The notes under the pieces are model-generated. The model was not told the DNA's origin. It ran no database searches and worked only from the letters and a program-made list of their open reading frames with translations. From Kryptolebias marmoratus (Eukaryota > Chordata > Actinopteri > Cyprinodontiformes > Rivulidae), in NCBI RefSeq assembly GCF_001649575.2, contig NC_051431.1, forward strand, positions 13,423,868 through 13,487,867: 64,000 bases of DNA, written 5' to 3'. Position numbers and translations under genes: made by a program. Every line of letters starts with the position of its first letter. Position 1 is the stretch's first letter. Shown in pieces: positions 12,793-26,200 of this stretch.

Positions 12793-15700
12793 CACACAGT
12801 CCAGCTTCACTGACAGGTAAGTGCACTAATCCCCCATGTCTGCATGCACGAATCGAGTCATCGGAGGAGAATGCGACGTTTTTCCACCAGAAACTCAATA
12901 CACGTGTGAAATTGTGTGCACGCTGTAAGGTTGTTTTAGCCCTTTAGCAGGGGCCAGTCTGCGTGGATGTGCTCTGTAATAACCGGGCTGTTTGCTTACT
13001 AAAGAAGGGCATGGGTGTTTTTTTTTTTTTGTTTTTCATGGAAACAGTTTAGCTCAGCGTGGAGTTATTCTGCATTAAAGTACAGCTTGTCCCGTGAGTG
13101 AGAAAGGCCTGCCACTGTTTGTGTGCTGGAAGCAGTCATCTCTGATCCCCGTACACCTTTCAACATCATTATTACCACTAAGCCTGCAAAGCTAACCCTC
13201 TCCTTGCACCTATTAAAGCAATCTCTGGATTTAAATAAAAAACCTGAGCTCAATGAAGTAATCTCTTTATCTTGGCAGCTGTCAATCTCAAAGGTTAAAC
13301 TAGAAGACTAAATAACATGTTTTTTTTTTTTGGGGGGGGGTCTGAATAAAAGAGAAGGATCAGTTGTTTTTTTAACCATGCCAGTTTCATTGATAATACC
13401 GCACACATCTCTACATGTTTCCTGGTGTCATTACAGAAGCGAGTTCCTCCTCGTGCATCGGGAATAAGGAGGTTTCTGTTCTCGATTTGATGTACCTTGA
13501 CAGTGAAACAGAAGTGAAGCTGGTGCATGACATCAAGCCTCCTTCTCTCCCCCCCCCCCTGAATCTCACATACCTGCAAGTGGAGCTGGCCAGCTCACTG
13601 GAATGTGTTGGTGGACTTGGAATAGAGGGGAGCTTATGGCACAGGTTGGGATGTGAAATATCCTCATGGCTTGAGCTGGAGGCTAAAGCCCAACCCATTT
13701 AACGTGACCCCCTTCCCCCACCGCGAGGGTGGCAACAGTGGCTGGCACCAACTGCTGTTGTAGGGTCGTTTCGTTGTGCACGCGTCTGTCTGCTTGGTCA
13801 AATGTTTGTAACACAACACTGTGAGCCGTATTGATTAAACTCACAGATATCTTGATGGATCGGATTGCAAACCTGTAAATAAAAAAGTAATGAAATGAAC
13901 TGCACTTGATATGCTAATAAAATTACCAATACATTAAATAGCATACGTCAGTTAATCTCAGATAGAAGTTGCTCCTAAAGCCTGGAGTTTGTTTTAGAAC
14001 GTCTTCCAGTACATTTGGACATCTCCGACTTGCTCGAACCTGTGAAGGCTCGAGACTGTGCTGCGTAGATTTCTTGTCTGTTCATATTCCCTTAAGCTTG
14101 TTCATGTGTTGGGGTTTCCCAGGCCCGGTGCTACAATAGTCATTATTTTTTTTTGCTCTACAATTAGAGGACAACATGAGCTAGGTTGCTAGTTAAACCA
14201 ACAACAACAAAACAAACAGTTTAACGAGCAGACGGCAAATCTCCTGCAGCAATTAGAGTTCAGATTGCAGCTGTTTTTGAGGGAGTCTTTTGAAAAATAG
14301 CTGATCGTAATAGCTGTACCTCCTTACATTGGAGTGCGTTTACCTCCCCGTGCTTTCTCTTGCGCCGTGTGTGACATGGTCTGTGTGTTTGCGTCGTGGG
14401 TTTTGACAGTAGTGTGCATCTCCGATCTGTCGGGGGCTGGACCACGAGCCAGTTTAGGGTCAGTTTAGTGTGCCCGTTAGCTCTTTGTCACACAGTTCTG
14501 CTGATCTCCACGTTTTCCCACCCCCCTCCCACCCCGAGGCCCTCCTGGCAAGTAGTGCTGGTGACATCACTAGTAGTAAACAATAGCGTTCAGTGCTAGC
14601 AAACTGGCTGTCTGCTGCGGATTCCTTCACGGGGTCCTCGGTACGGGTCAGGTTTGTTCAGGGAGGCTGGTTGGAGTTTGCCTTCATTGCTAATGTTGTC
14701 AGCTAATGTAACGAATGAGTTTATACCTAACACAGTTGTCAAACATTGATTTCCGTTGATTTGAATCTTGTATGTAGTTTAGGGTTTTTATTTTTTTCTT
14801 TCATTAAGCTGTGATGCAAACTTAATATGGAACCCTTCTAATAAAAGTGGGCATTCAGCATAAAATCTTAGAGCATTAAACTTACAACAAACAGACAATA
14901 CATGAACAAATATTAAGCTGAAATAATGCATGATGACCAGTTAAGTAGTTACACTGGTGCTGAATGTTATCAATATAGCGCTGGAGTTGATGTTGGCCTT
15001 ACTGCAGTGTAAGTTGTTTCCTCAAGATAAATGTTTTCATGAGTGCATCTGACAGCTCGGCCTGCTCGTATGCGCCTCCTGTATTTGGCAAACGTCCCTG
15101 ATAATGCAGCATCCTTCCATTTCATCAAGTCCGTGCTGACACCGAAGGAGCTGTGTCAGCTGCTCCGAACTATCTGGTTAAAATGAAAAATCCAGAAGTA
15201 ATTTAAAGGGGCACAATAGATAATAATGGCATTTATACACTGCTTATATGTTATGTGCATGTTTAAAATTTTAAAGGAAAAGTTGTTTGGGGGGGTGACC
15301 TTTTCAGCAAAAACTAACTTTTGGAAATGAATTGTGCTTTCTCTTCAGCAAAGACATAAAATGCAGTTAATGTCCAGATTCTACAGATAAACCCGCAAAA
15401 CCATTGTCAGCTTTTGATAAAGCACAGCTGCAGACAATGTTGATGTGTCCTGAAGTTCACCATGAAGTGTAAAGTTGGGGAGGTGTTTTTGCATTGAAGG
15501 AAGGACAGGACCAAGATTAAGTCATTTGTAAGGTGTGTAGAGGATTGTTTACATACAGAGAAGCACAATAAATCTGAACACTCTTTTATAGAAATTGGCT
15601 AAAGAAATCTATGTTGAATTGGATGCTAGTACAGCTGTTATAAGCTGGAACAACACACAAGAGAAAGATCTTAAGGATACAAAAAAAAAGTCCAATTTCC

Positions 15701-18700
15701 TTGTATTCAGACTTTGTTAGATTCAAACGTCTGGATGAATCATAACATGATAAATTAAAGCATGAGCACTGTTATCCTGAAAGGGTATGATTCTATTTAA
15801 TACGTCTAAAAGAGTAAAATTGAGCTGTTCTTCTTTGGCCATATTTAAAACATCATTATGTCTGACTTCCTTCCTAATGCAGCGGTGTCCAATCCTGGTC
15901 CTGGAGGGACACTATCCTGCAAGTTTTAGGTGTTTCTCTGCCCTGACACACCTGATTAAATGACTTGAGTGATTAGCAGGCTTCTGCAGAACTTGAAGAC
16001 CTGCTGAAGAGGAGGGAAACAACTAAAACATCTAAAAACCAGGACTGGACACCACTGTCCTTATGGTTCAGTTTGCCACAACCTTAAAGTGTCACAGGGA
16101 AGGAGCACAGTTCGTTGGTCAAGGTGTTTTCTTTAGCCATGTTTTTTCAGTGCTCCCTTTGGGAATCTTTCATCAACAAAAGCTGTGTCAAATGCCATGT
16201 ACTTGCTGAATTATTTGCACAAGGTGCAATGTTTTTCACCAGCCTTGTTGTGGTATATAAGTCACAGACGCTGAGCTAACTTCTCTTTTTCAAATTAGGT
16301 TTTTCTGTAGGCGTCATCAAAGGAAGTACATTCCCATGTCCAAATGTAACAGCAATATTTTATATATATATATATATTTAAACTTTTTTAATTATGTGGT
16401 ATTTACATTTGTTGGTTTTTGTTCAGTTTTACAGTTGCACTTTGGAGCAAACCTTCTGGCAGACTCTTTTTCTGTTGCTGTTCTTGACTTAGAATGTGAC
16501 ACTAAGACAGCGCACAAAAGCTTACAGAAATCAGGAGACGCATGACCAGCCAAAACACACCCGGAGAGGCACAGTAACACCAGCTCTGTTGCACAGTGCC
16601 ATTTGTCAGGTCAAATGAACAAATCAGCAGGAAAATATCCAAAATGTCACGAATATTGACAACTTTCAACAACAAAAAAAAATACATCCAAAAGTCTTGC
16701 ACTTCAGCAGCACATTCAGTGTTATATACAGGTGCTTAAAATTCTGCCTGTAAGAAACAGTTCCTTATGTAAAATAAAGGTGCTTCACGTATGAGTTTTA
16801 TTAACACTTTATTTCATAATTATTACTTTAAATATAGTGAAAACCTAATGTATTGTTTTGACTTTTATTTTTCCCTAGAGATGGTCTCCTGTTCATTGTG
16901 AACAGCTTATATGTTCTTCAGCATGGCGTTAACTGGCTTTGACTGAGACTGCTATTGTATTCTGGTAGCACCTATTTTTAACAGGTGTAGCTGTATATTT
17001 TCTTATTTTATAGCAGAATATTTTCTTCCGCACCTACAGCCTCAAACTGTTCATTAAACTCACGCTTTACTTCTGTTTTCATGTGGATGAATTTGCTAAA
17101 GAAATAAGCTAATGCCACCTTTTTGGTTCATTAAGACTTAAGATTGTTCAGGTCGTCACACAATTTCTTTTAAGACTTAAGATTCTTCAGGTCGTCACAC
17201 AATTTCTTTTAAGACTTAAGATTGTTCAGGTCGTCACACAATTTCTTCGCAGCTCCAGTCAATTATGCGCCACAAATACTTTCTGAACAGTCGTTCTCCC
17301 AAATCATAGGCGTTGTTTAGATATTCTAAAACGTGGTGCTTAGTGTAAAATGCTGTCATGTCTGGTTGCCTGTGGTGGACCTCTTTGCCTTCGCTCGTTG
17401 TGATGTCTCTACTCCACGTTTCGTCACACTGACTGAGGAGGCCACAGCAGCCGACGTTTGGGTTCTTGTTCATTATAAAGTTGGATTGTTAAGGAAACCC
17501 CGGATTTGTTAAATCAGTGGTTCCCAACCCTGGTCCTCGAGGAACGCTGTCCTGCATGTTCTCATTGTTTCTCTGGTTTTCAGCACGTTTTCGACGTCTA
17601 CAGAAGCCTGTTAATCACTCGCTCGTTCAAATCAGATGTCAAAGCAGAGAAACAACTAAAACATGCAGGACAGTGGCCCCTGAGGACCAGGGTTAGGAGT
17701 CATTGTGTTAGCTCACGTCCACATAGTGACTAATTCCACAATACTCTGCATTTTTGCAGCAAATTCTATTTTACTCATCTAATCATGCAATTCTGTCCAT
17801 GTTTTCTACATTGTGGAAATATTCCGCCCTGCCAACACTTCACCAGGATGACTGTTTATCGTCCAACTAGAGACAAAAGAGTTTATTGGTTTCTTTACCT
17901 GATGGTGGAGGTAATACGCTGGAGTCACGGCCCTTCTCTCATTTGCTTGATATTCTTATATAGCTGTTAGTTTGGAGTAAAAAAAAAAAGCAAATAAAGA
18001 TGAAATGTGAATTATCTCGGCTTCTGCTTAGCTCTTCAGAGGAAGCTAACCCATTACGATATCAAATAAATAAATAAAAACACTTTCTGGAGTTTTTGTT
18101 CTGCATTGTAAAATTAGCAGCTGCTGCTTGCTGTACCCAATCATCAAGAGAAAGCTGTTTTAAAGGTATTTTACCTGCAGCTGAAGATTAAATGGTCTGA
18201 TAGGCTTTTTTGGCTGCTCATACTCAAAGTTGTCTCTGTTTAATAGATTTGCCCAGGAGTTGTTGTTTTCATCAGTTTGTCTTTTTCTTTCATTATTACG
18301 TCATTTAAGTTCACAAACACTTGAGAATTTCAAGAAAATTGAAAATCTTGGTTTCTTCACCACTTGCATTTCTAGACCTGGTTTAATAATGGGAGATTTT
18401 CTGCTGGAGTGTCAAGTAGCACCAGAAGCATCTCAAAAATGTTGCATTAGGCCTCTCACTTACATATTATTCTTTTTGTATTGTTCTTAGTACCGCATGC
18501 AGACATATCAACAATTTAAATGAGCAAGAGCAACACATGAGTCTTTAAAAATGTTATGAAGCAGTCACCCTCTTTAGGATAGGTAAAACGATTGTCAGTC
18601 TGTTGTCGTGTCTGGGTGTTTTTATTGTCCACAGATTCCCATTCAGCTGCAATAGTCTAGGATGGTCGAAAAGAAAGAAATTGATCTAGAAAACAGATAA

Positions 18701-20185
18701 AGACGACAGAGATGAAAGAAACAAGCCTTGCCCTGGGGACGGTGTCGTTGAAGAGTGAATTGTGCCTGGGCATTAGCTTGGCTCTGGGTGCCAGGGGGAG
18801 TTGTGGGGTCTATCACCCAGCTCTGTGATGTTGATGCCTGTGGACACCTCTTACAATCCTGTCCTGAAAGCCGAGAGAGCTTTGGGGCCTGAACATTACT
18901 TTCACTTCACAAAAGACTGGATCACAACAATAGAGAAAAGAAGAACAAGGAAAGAGCTGTCATGTCCGACTGTCTTGTCCTCATATATCTATTTAAGGGG
19001 TTTGGGACCTCAAACTAGGCTACTGCCTTCAAGCTAAGTGTGGCACTTAGCCTTGGTGCTCTGTAGACTAAACAATGGCATTATAGATTTGTTGCAGTTG
19101 CTGTTATGCTCAGTGTTTGCACTTGAAAATATACTTTAAATTTAGGTGTATAACTGTATGCCTGCTCCATCTTAGCAGGAAATAGAGTTAATATTAAAAG
19201 AGCAGAGTTCATGCTGTATCTGCTTTAGGCTCCCGTTCCCGGGGCTACGGAAAACTGTACAAGAGGTGGTATTTTCAAGACCGACCAGCAACTTGCTGTC
19301 GCAATATTATTAATCTTACCGTGCTCGTTTCTGCTGATTCAGGGGTGACTAGGCAGTTTATTACACTCTTAGTCTTTACCAGCAAGTGTGAGCATCAGAG
19401 CCCAGGATGCTGCTATCATGGTGAGAGAATGACTCAGACTTTTAAATAGCTGCAAAATAAAGTCGGAAACCAAGACCGAGTAATGCAGACTGATCTGCTA
19501 ATAATAATTTAAAGGATTGCATGATTACGTTTTCCATAGGAATCTTCCCTGTGCATATTCTTCTTATTCTCTCAATGCTCCTTTTCATTACAAACGTTTT
19601 GTATTCACAGGAAATATATACTTGGTTTACACGGTTTAGAGAAGAGGCACTAGTGTGGTTTTACTTGTTGTTTTGAGATTCAATTGTCTATCACAATCCA
19701 CTGATTTGTCTCATTGTTTCCACAATCAGTCTAGTAGGTCCTTTTCACTTTCTATATTACCAGATTGTATATAAGACTATCTCAGAGGCTATGGCTGTTT
19801 TTTTTTTTTCGGTGTTAGATACTTCTTCAGAAATGCCACCATGGCGATCATTTGGTCCCATCTTTTTTTGAAGAGTATATTAAACAATGTTCTGTGATCT
19901 TAGGAGACTCTATATTAAGAGTAAAGTAGCCCATCACTGGATTTTATAGAATAGTAATACATTGATTTTTGTTACTCTGTTGTAAATTCTAATATTTGAT
20001 GACTACAGTGTTTGCAGGTGCAGTTATTGCTAACTGAATAGTCCGCCTGGCTTTGACTGATATACATCGATGTAGCTCAGATTGAACTGAGGATCAGTTC
20101 AGACAAGAGGCCACATGAAGCCATTTTCATCCTTGAGTGTCGAAATGAAAAATGTAAAAAGGTGGAGAACTTGATTCTCAAAAGG

Positions 20186-20223
<38 letters not shown>

Positions 20224-23200
20224 TCTTACGGAAAAGACACTTTATAGGGCAATTGGAATCGTATCATGGCCTCAAAGGTGTCTGTATAATGTCAGGTATG
20301 GATAAGGTGCTCGGTTCTCATAAAGCGTGACATTCTCTTGTCACCTTATGCTCTTCAAGCACCCTCTGTGGGGCTGTGCAGTTCTTTTTTCAATTTTGCA
20401 CAGATTGACTGAAGAAAAACAAAACAAAACAATGAAAAATAGAAGTGAAAATTCAATTGTTCGTCATTTTCTGATCGCTTCATTTGTTATGTTATTGTTC
20501 TTTTTCCAGACGTATCAATTCTAGCTGACTTTGATGGATGCAGGCACTTGATAAGATAACAGAGCGCTATTTTGCTTAGTATTCAGTTGGTGAAGCAAAA
20601 ACTTTCAAAATTCTTTGTCTTTTATATGTGGGAAACCAAAATTTTGTTTGAGATTGAAATTCAGTTAATTGTGTTGCCCCATGCAGGGTAATATTTTAAA
20701 TCTTGTAACATTTGCAAGTTTTTGTATTACTTCTAAATATCAGCTTTACCACAGTATAACATTTTTCTTACTACAAATATGCAGCATTCATTGAACAGGG
20801 AATCAAAGCAGGTATAATACAGGAATGTTAATAAAGTAGTTAGTTTTTCCCTCCACATGGTATATTGTCAAACAACATATATTACAGATGTGGTTTAATA
20901 AAACCTTGCACGGTGGATAGAAGCTGCTCAAAATGATTTCTACCTACCGAAGCTCACTGAACAGTCAACGTTATGAAAGTGAAGGTTTTAATATTTATGT
21001 AACGGAACAGGTGTCAGGTCATGAAAAGCACCTTATTGTTTAACTTCCAATAGTATTGGTATTTACTTGTGTTATTCACACATCTGTCAGATAAACCCAA
21101 AATAAACCCAAAGTTGCTATGTGTGCCTGCTAACGTGACTGCAGCAGTTAAAATCTGTGCTGCATCAACAGTGATATGTACACTACATGCGACCTATGCG
21201 GAGTTCCACCTTAAAATGTTACAGAAAAGCACCAGTGGGGTAACCCAGACATTACACCAGCATATTTACACAAGCAGTGCATGCATGAACAAAGCTCGTG
21301 TCAGCTTTTCCAGGTGCCTCTGTGCATCTGGTAGTCACGATCACACACACACACACACACTCTTTATTAAAGTTAGCATATTACTAATCAAGCAGACAGT
21401 CATTTGTAGAACCATTTGAAAATAGGACAGGAGGAGAGAAAATTGTGCATTGTGAAGTTTTTCCAGAATCGTATCAATGATCCGTGTTCTCAGGTTTTTG
21501 CGACAGGACCTGTGACTAAGCAACAGTTTAGACAGTTTAGCTTGTTGAACTACCTTTTTGCCTTTCTCGTTGCTTGAGGACAGCAGACAGCTTAGCGTGA
21601 AGAAATGTCTATCCCCGGGCCCTCGTGTTAGGAATCCTGATAAGGGTTATTGGGGCAGAAAGGGCACAGATTTCCCCCTGAGGCTGTAGCTTGAGCTACA
21701 AAGCTATTGGTCTTGTTTCTTTAACACACACCGCGCCCTCCTCTCTATGTCTGATGTACTTATTTATTGTTTGTGTGTTTTAAGTCTGTGTTTGACATAG
21801 GACACAGTGTCCCAAAAGTGACATCACTGTGTTTGACAGTTGGGTAAGACAGAAGGTGGTTTAACAAAGAAATTTCACGGTGTGGGTGTAGATAACGTCC
21901 TCTTCCCTCGCAGCGAGAGGAGGGGAACGTGACGTCACGTCGAGTGTCTGTTTGTGTGCGCGCCCACATTGTGTGACTCAGGAATATAGATTAGATACTA
22001 GTCGGTGTGTTTATGTTCCTTCCCATTGGCTGGCTGCCATCGTGACTCAGATTGTTCAGGACACCGTATCATTACACTTCTGAGATAGAATCACAAACCT
22101 GTTTTAAAAGGTGCCGTTTAAGGTTGGCTGGTTGAAAAGCCGACATTGCTAGCTCTGCGAGGTATTTGCTTTTGGCAAGCCACTGGCATTTCTCAGCGTA
22201 AAACCAGGCTGAAGACACGTGCCATCCCTGCAGATTAACAATGGAGCAACGTTGAGTGGTGGTACGGTTATTTGGTTTATTGACGCCTCAGAAAACAGCA
22301 ACATTATTCTTTGACTGTGATTCTTTCCGAACTTTGCTACAGATTTAATCATAGCTTTAACTATGGTTGTGTTTGTGTATGAACAGCGGACTTAACTGTA
22401 AACTTTTCTTCGGTTGCCATTCCTGTTGTGTAGCGGTACTGATTTCTTTCTAGCAATATCTCCTGTCCAAGACAGACTAAAAGAAGCGCGGTGCACTTCA
22501 AACAGTCACTCTGTTGCCATGCTGATGACACAACGTGCTTGTTCCATTACCAACGCATGACTTGTTCATTGTATGGCCTGATTTAGTGCCTTAAAAGTGT
22601 CTTAAGTGACAGACCTCAAATAATTAATGTATGACAAATCAATCACATGTTGCTGCTTTTATTACCCTCGCAACCAACAGTGCAGCGACTGTCAGAGGCT
22701 AAAAACGGCATAAAAGCAATGCAAGCTAAAACGTGAATTTTTTTGTTACCAAAAAAATGGTGCAGTTCAACAAACAAGCAAAGGTAGACCTGACTGGATA
22801 TTGTAGAAAGCCACCAAAGATGGTGGAAATTTGCCAAAACATTTTTTTTTTAATCTATACAAGTACACCTTCAGCTCGACAGTTTGTAGCCTGCTATCCT
22901 TTGCATGGACCTAAAAAGGCCAATATGCTGGTAAGCCAATAAAAATAACCTTTAGAAGTGACACAATTGTTCTGTAATGTTATTGTAATGTTATGAATCA
23001 CTTATTTGAGCTGTTATCTATTAATTTTTTGTTTAAATGTATTTGTTCCTTGTTGCAATAGCAATGATAAAATACTTGTTTGCTGCATCTTTATAAAAAA
23101 AAGCTGAAAATATATTAAAAAACCTAAAATGCCCTATATTTTGAGCAGTAAAAGGACAACCTCACAATCCCTATTAGGCAGGCATTAATACCATACACTG

Positions 23201-26200
23201 CAGTACAATTTCAGGAAGGCAGTAAAAAACTGAATACTGCCCAACCCCGCGATGCAGTTCAGCCAAAATTTCCAGTCTAATCTAGCACCTCGGGATGTGT
23301 TCTTGTGCATGTTATATTGCACTTCCAGAAATGGGCATACTTTGGTTTGATCTCTACAGCCTCCAGGCATCTCACAAAGCAGTCTTTATCTCTATTAGCC
23401 TGGCCCTATGCCTCTCACAGCCCCGTTTACACTTTGGCTGGTTAAGTTTGTTGATCTGCTTACGGTGGAGGAGGTCTGGGACTTCTCATTTGTACAACTT
23501 CCCTATTACGATGTAGCAGGGTTATTATAAGAAATGGTAAGCTTAGTTTAAAAAAAAAAAAAAAAACATCTTTGTTGCTTAACTTGCATCCTCACATTTT
23601 TTGTCTTCATGGTTATTTTCAAGTTACTTTCAAGGTTTTAGGTTAGCTTGAACTAATAAATTAGTTGCTTATAATTCAACTCCACACGTTAAGATCAGTC
23701 ATCTATCAAATGTTGCATAGATTGAATGGCCCAGAAAGGGAACTGTGTGAAGCTTGAAAATGTCGTCACTTATTTTATATAGAAGGGGTTCAAAAGTAGC
23801 CAGCGGCCGGCGAAAGTTGCTGCATAAAACCTTCATTCAGCAGCATTTTCGCCAGCTGCTTTTAGCTGATTGACCAAAACATTTGCCTAGAAAATCTGCA
23901 TAATGATGCAAAATGTAGTTTTATTTGTAATAAATAGGGATTTTCGAGATTCACAAGGTTTTTTTTTTTGATCATTTTTGTCAATCCATGGGGGCAGCCA
24001 TCTTTGAGCATGCAAGCAAGCGTCGTTGTTGTAGCACCACCACCGATTGGACAAGAGTTCTCATTTATCTGGCGAGGCTTCTGATTGGTCGATTTGGGGT
24101 GGGGTGGGGGGTGGGGAGACACTGCATCGTTTTCCAGGCAGTGGATGACAGATTAATGTCTGAGAAAAGAATGGCTGGATTCCACCAACCAAAAAGAATG
24201 CCAGGACAATCTATTTCAACATGTTTTTGTTCAGACGTATTTTACAAGATCGCTCCTCGTCTGATTTTCTGAAAACTCTCCCTGTCCTAAACCCCCTACT
24301 TTTTCTAAATAGCCTCCTACTCCTGAAACTTTTTAACCCCCTGTATATAAGTTGGCACATTACGTCGTGTACTTTTTGACTTTCTTTTCAGCTTGGAAGA
24401 CCCACAGACCTACAGAAATTGTTATGTGCTTGAACCTGCCACCCCCCCCCCCNNNNNNNNNNNCAATCCAAGAACTGCTCGTCCCTCTCTCCTTCTCCTC
24501 CTTTTCTCTCTTTATGTTCTGGGTCCCAGCCTTTTCTGCTGCCACTTTAGCTGCAGTTGGCCCAGCTCTGCCACAGTTTTCCATCATAACACCAAACCTC
24601 AAAGGAGCATTCAAGCCCAAACCCGTTCCAACTCTGCCCCTCCCTTCTGTCCCGCTCGCTTCTGACTCTGACTTCTCCTATCCCTGTACATTCACTGGGC
24701 CAGTGTAGTGAGTTCTTAGTTTTTAGTGTTATGACAGTCTATCACGTGAAGAATTAAATGCACTAAGGAACTTGTCAAATGCTATATGTCTGTTTTTCAA
24801 AGAAGCGGCCTTTAATTACCATGTTTGTTTCTTAGCTCCTCTTAAATCTACGTGTCATCCGTTGTCAAAAATATTTCAGCTAAGTTCACTGTGATCAGTC
24901 ACAAACACAGCTTTAGGTCGGAATCATTCAAATTTAGGATCTCCTTAATAAATGTTAACAAATGCTTTCAGATTTTGAAGTTATGAATCATAATGTGTCA
25001 TCCTGTAAAATAAATCTGCCAGAGAAGTTCAAGTTTGTGCATGAGGAAAGACGAATTTATGTGCCCGCAACGTTTTTTAAATTCGAAACAAAAAGTTGGT
25101 TTTCACAAAGACATTAAGAATATATAAGCATTTTTAAGAATATTTGTTTACGTACACAAAGAAAAGAGTTCAGTGTACTTGTATACAAGTATGAATTTTT
25201 GGGGCCTTAATAATGAAGCAAACTGTCCAATCAGATGACCTGAGCTGACACTGACTGTTACTTGCAGATATATGTTTAAATTAAATTGACTAAATTTAAT
25301 TTAGCAAAGTCCATTAAAGAATAACTTTTGTGGTTTGTTTTTTATTTTGATTTATGGTTTCAGGGTCAAACTACGCAAAAATAAGTCACATAAATGAGAA
25401 CTTTTGAGCCCATCTCAAAATGTCTAAAAGCAGATTATAGTTTAGTTTCTGTTACCCCTTTTTCCTGTCTGAGTTGTGGGGGGGGCCTGGAGCTTATCCC
25501 AGCAATCAATGAGCAGTCTGGGCACACTGCCAGTCCATCACAGAGTGTAATGTCTACTTAACTAGCTTTACTCATCAGGTCTTGGACTTGGCCGTAGTTA
25601 GTTGAGGTTTCTCTGGAATGAGGTTCGTCACTGGCTTCGTCCCACAGCTCCACGGCCTTCAAAGGCTGGTGAAACTCTGGGTTTTTTTCCACAACAGAAA
25701 TTTACATCCTTATCCACGATATTTGCTATGGGCTTTGTGGTCATCTAACAGGTTTCCGATGTTGGGTAAAGAGTGAAAATGGCCGAAGTTGTCTCAGTCA
25801 ATGGAAAAATCATAAAGCACTGCATTTTGATCAATCATAGTTTACACACTGCCTGGTGTCTTACGTAGTTTTTGCTTAATGTTAGGTTATAAAATCTAAT
25901 GTGCTCTCAAATGCCCACTGCCTCTTGTTATGTCTACGTCATGGCAACAAACAGTCAAGTTGCTTGATGAACAAAACTGCTCACAAAACAAAATGTACCA
26001 CTGAAAATGAAGTAGCTACCACCAATATACGTCAACATCTGTTTGTCAGTCTAACTTAAAATTTAAAACTCAGAAGGAATGTTGCTATTGAAAAAAAAAA
26101 TTGCAGTAACTTGTCAGTCACTAGATCTAATATTTATCAAGAAATATAAAAAATGACTTAGTCACAGTTTTATTTTTTTCTGTTAAAGTAAAGCTATGTA

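Noticed and set aside
13411..13702. Mirror open frames of 95 codons on both strands in arhgef12 intron 1
   Set aside because: No recognisable protein, contains C and T runs, and no convincing donor site to make it an alternative first exon.
24352..24708. 118-codon open frame spanning the N gap
   Set aside because: Its length depends on the unknown gap; pyrimidine-rich low-complexity sequence with no family resemblance.
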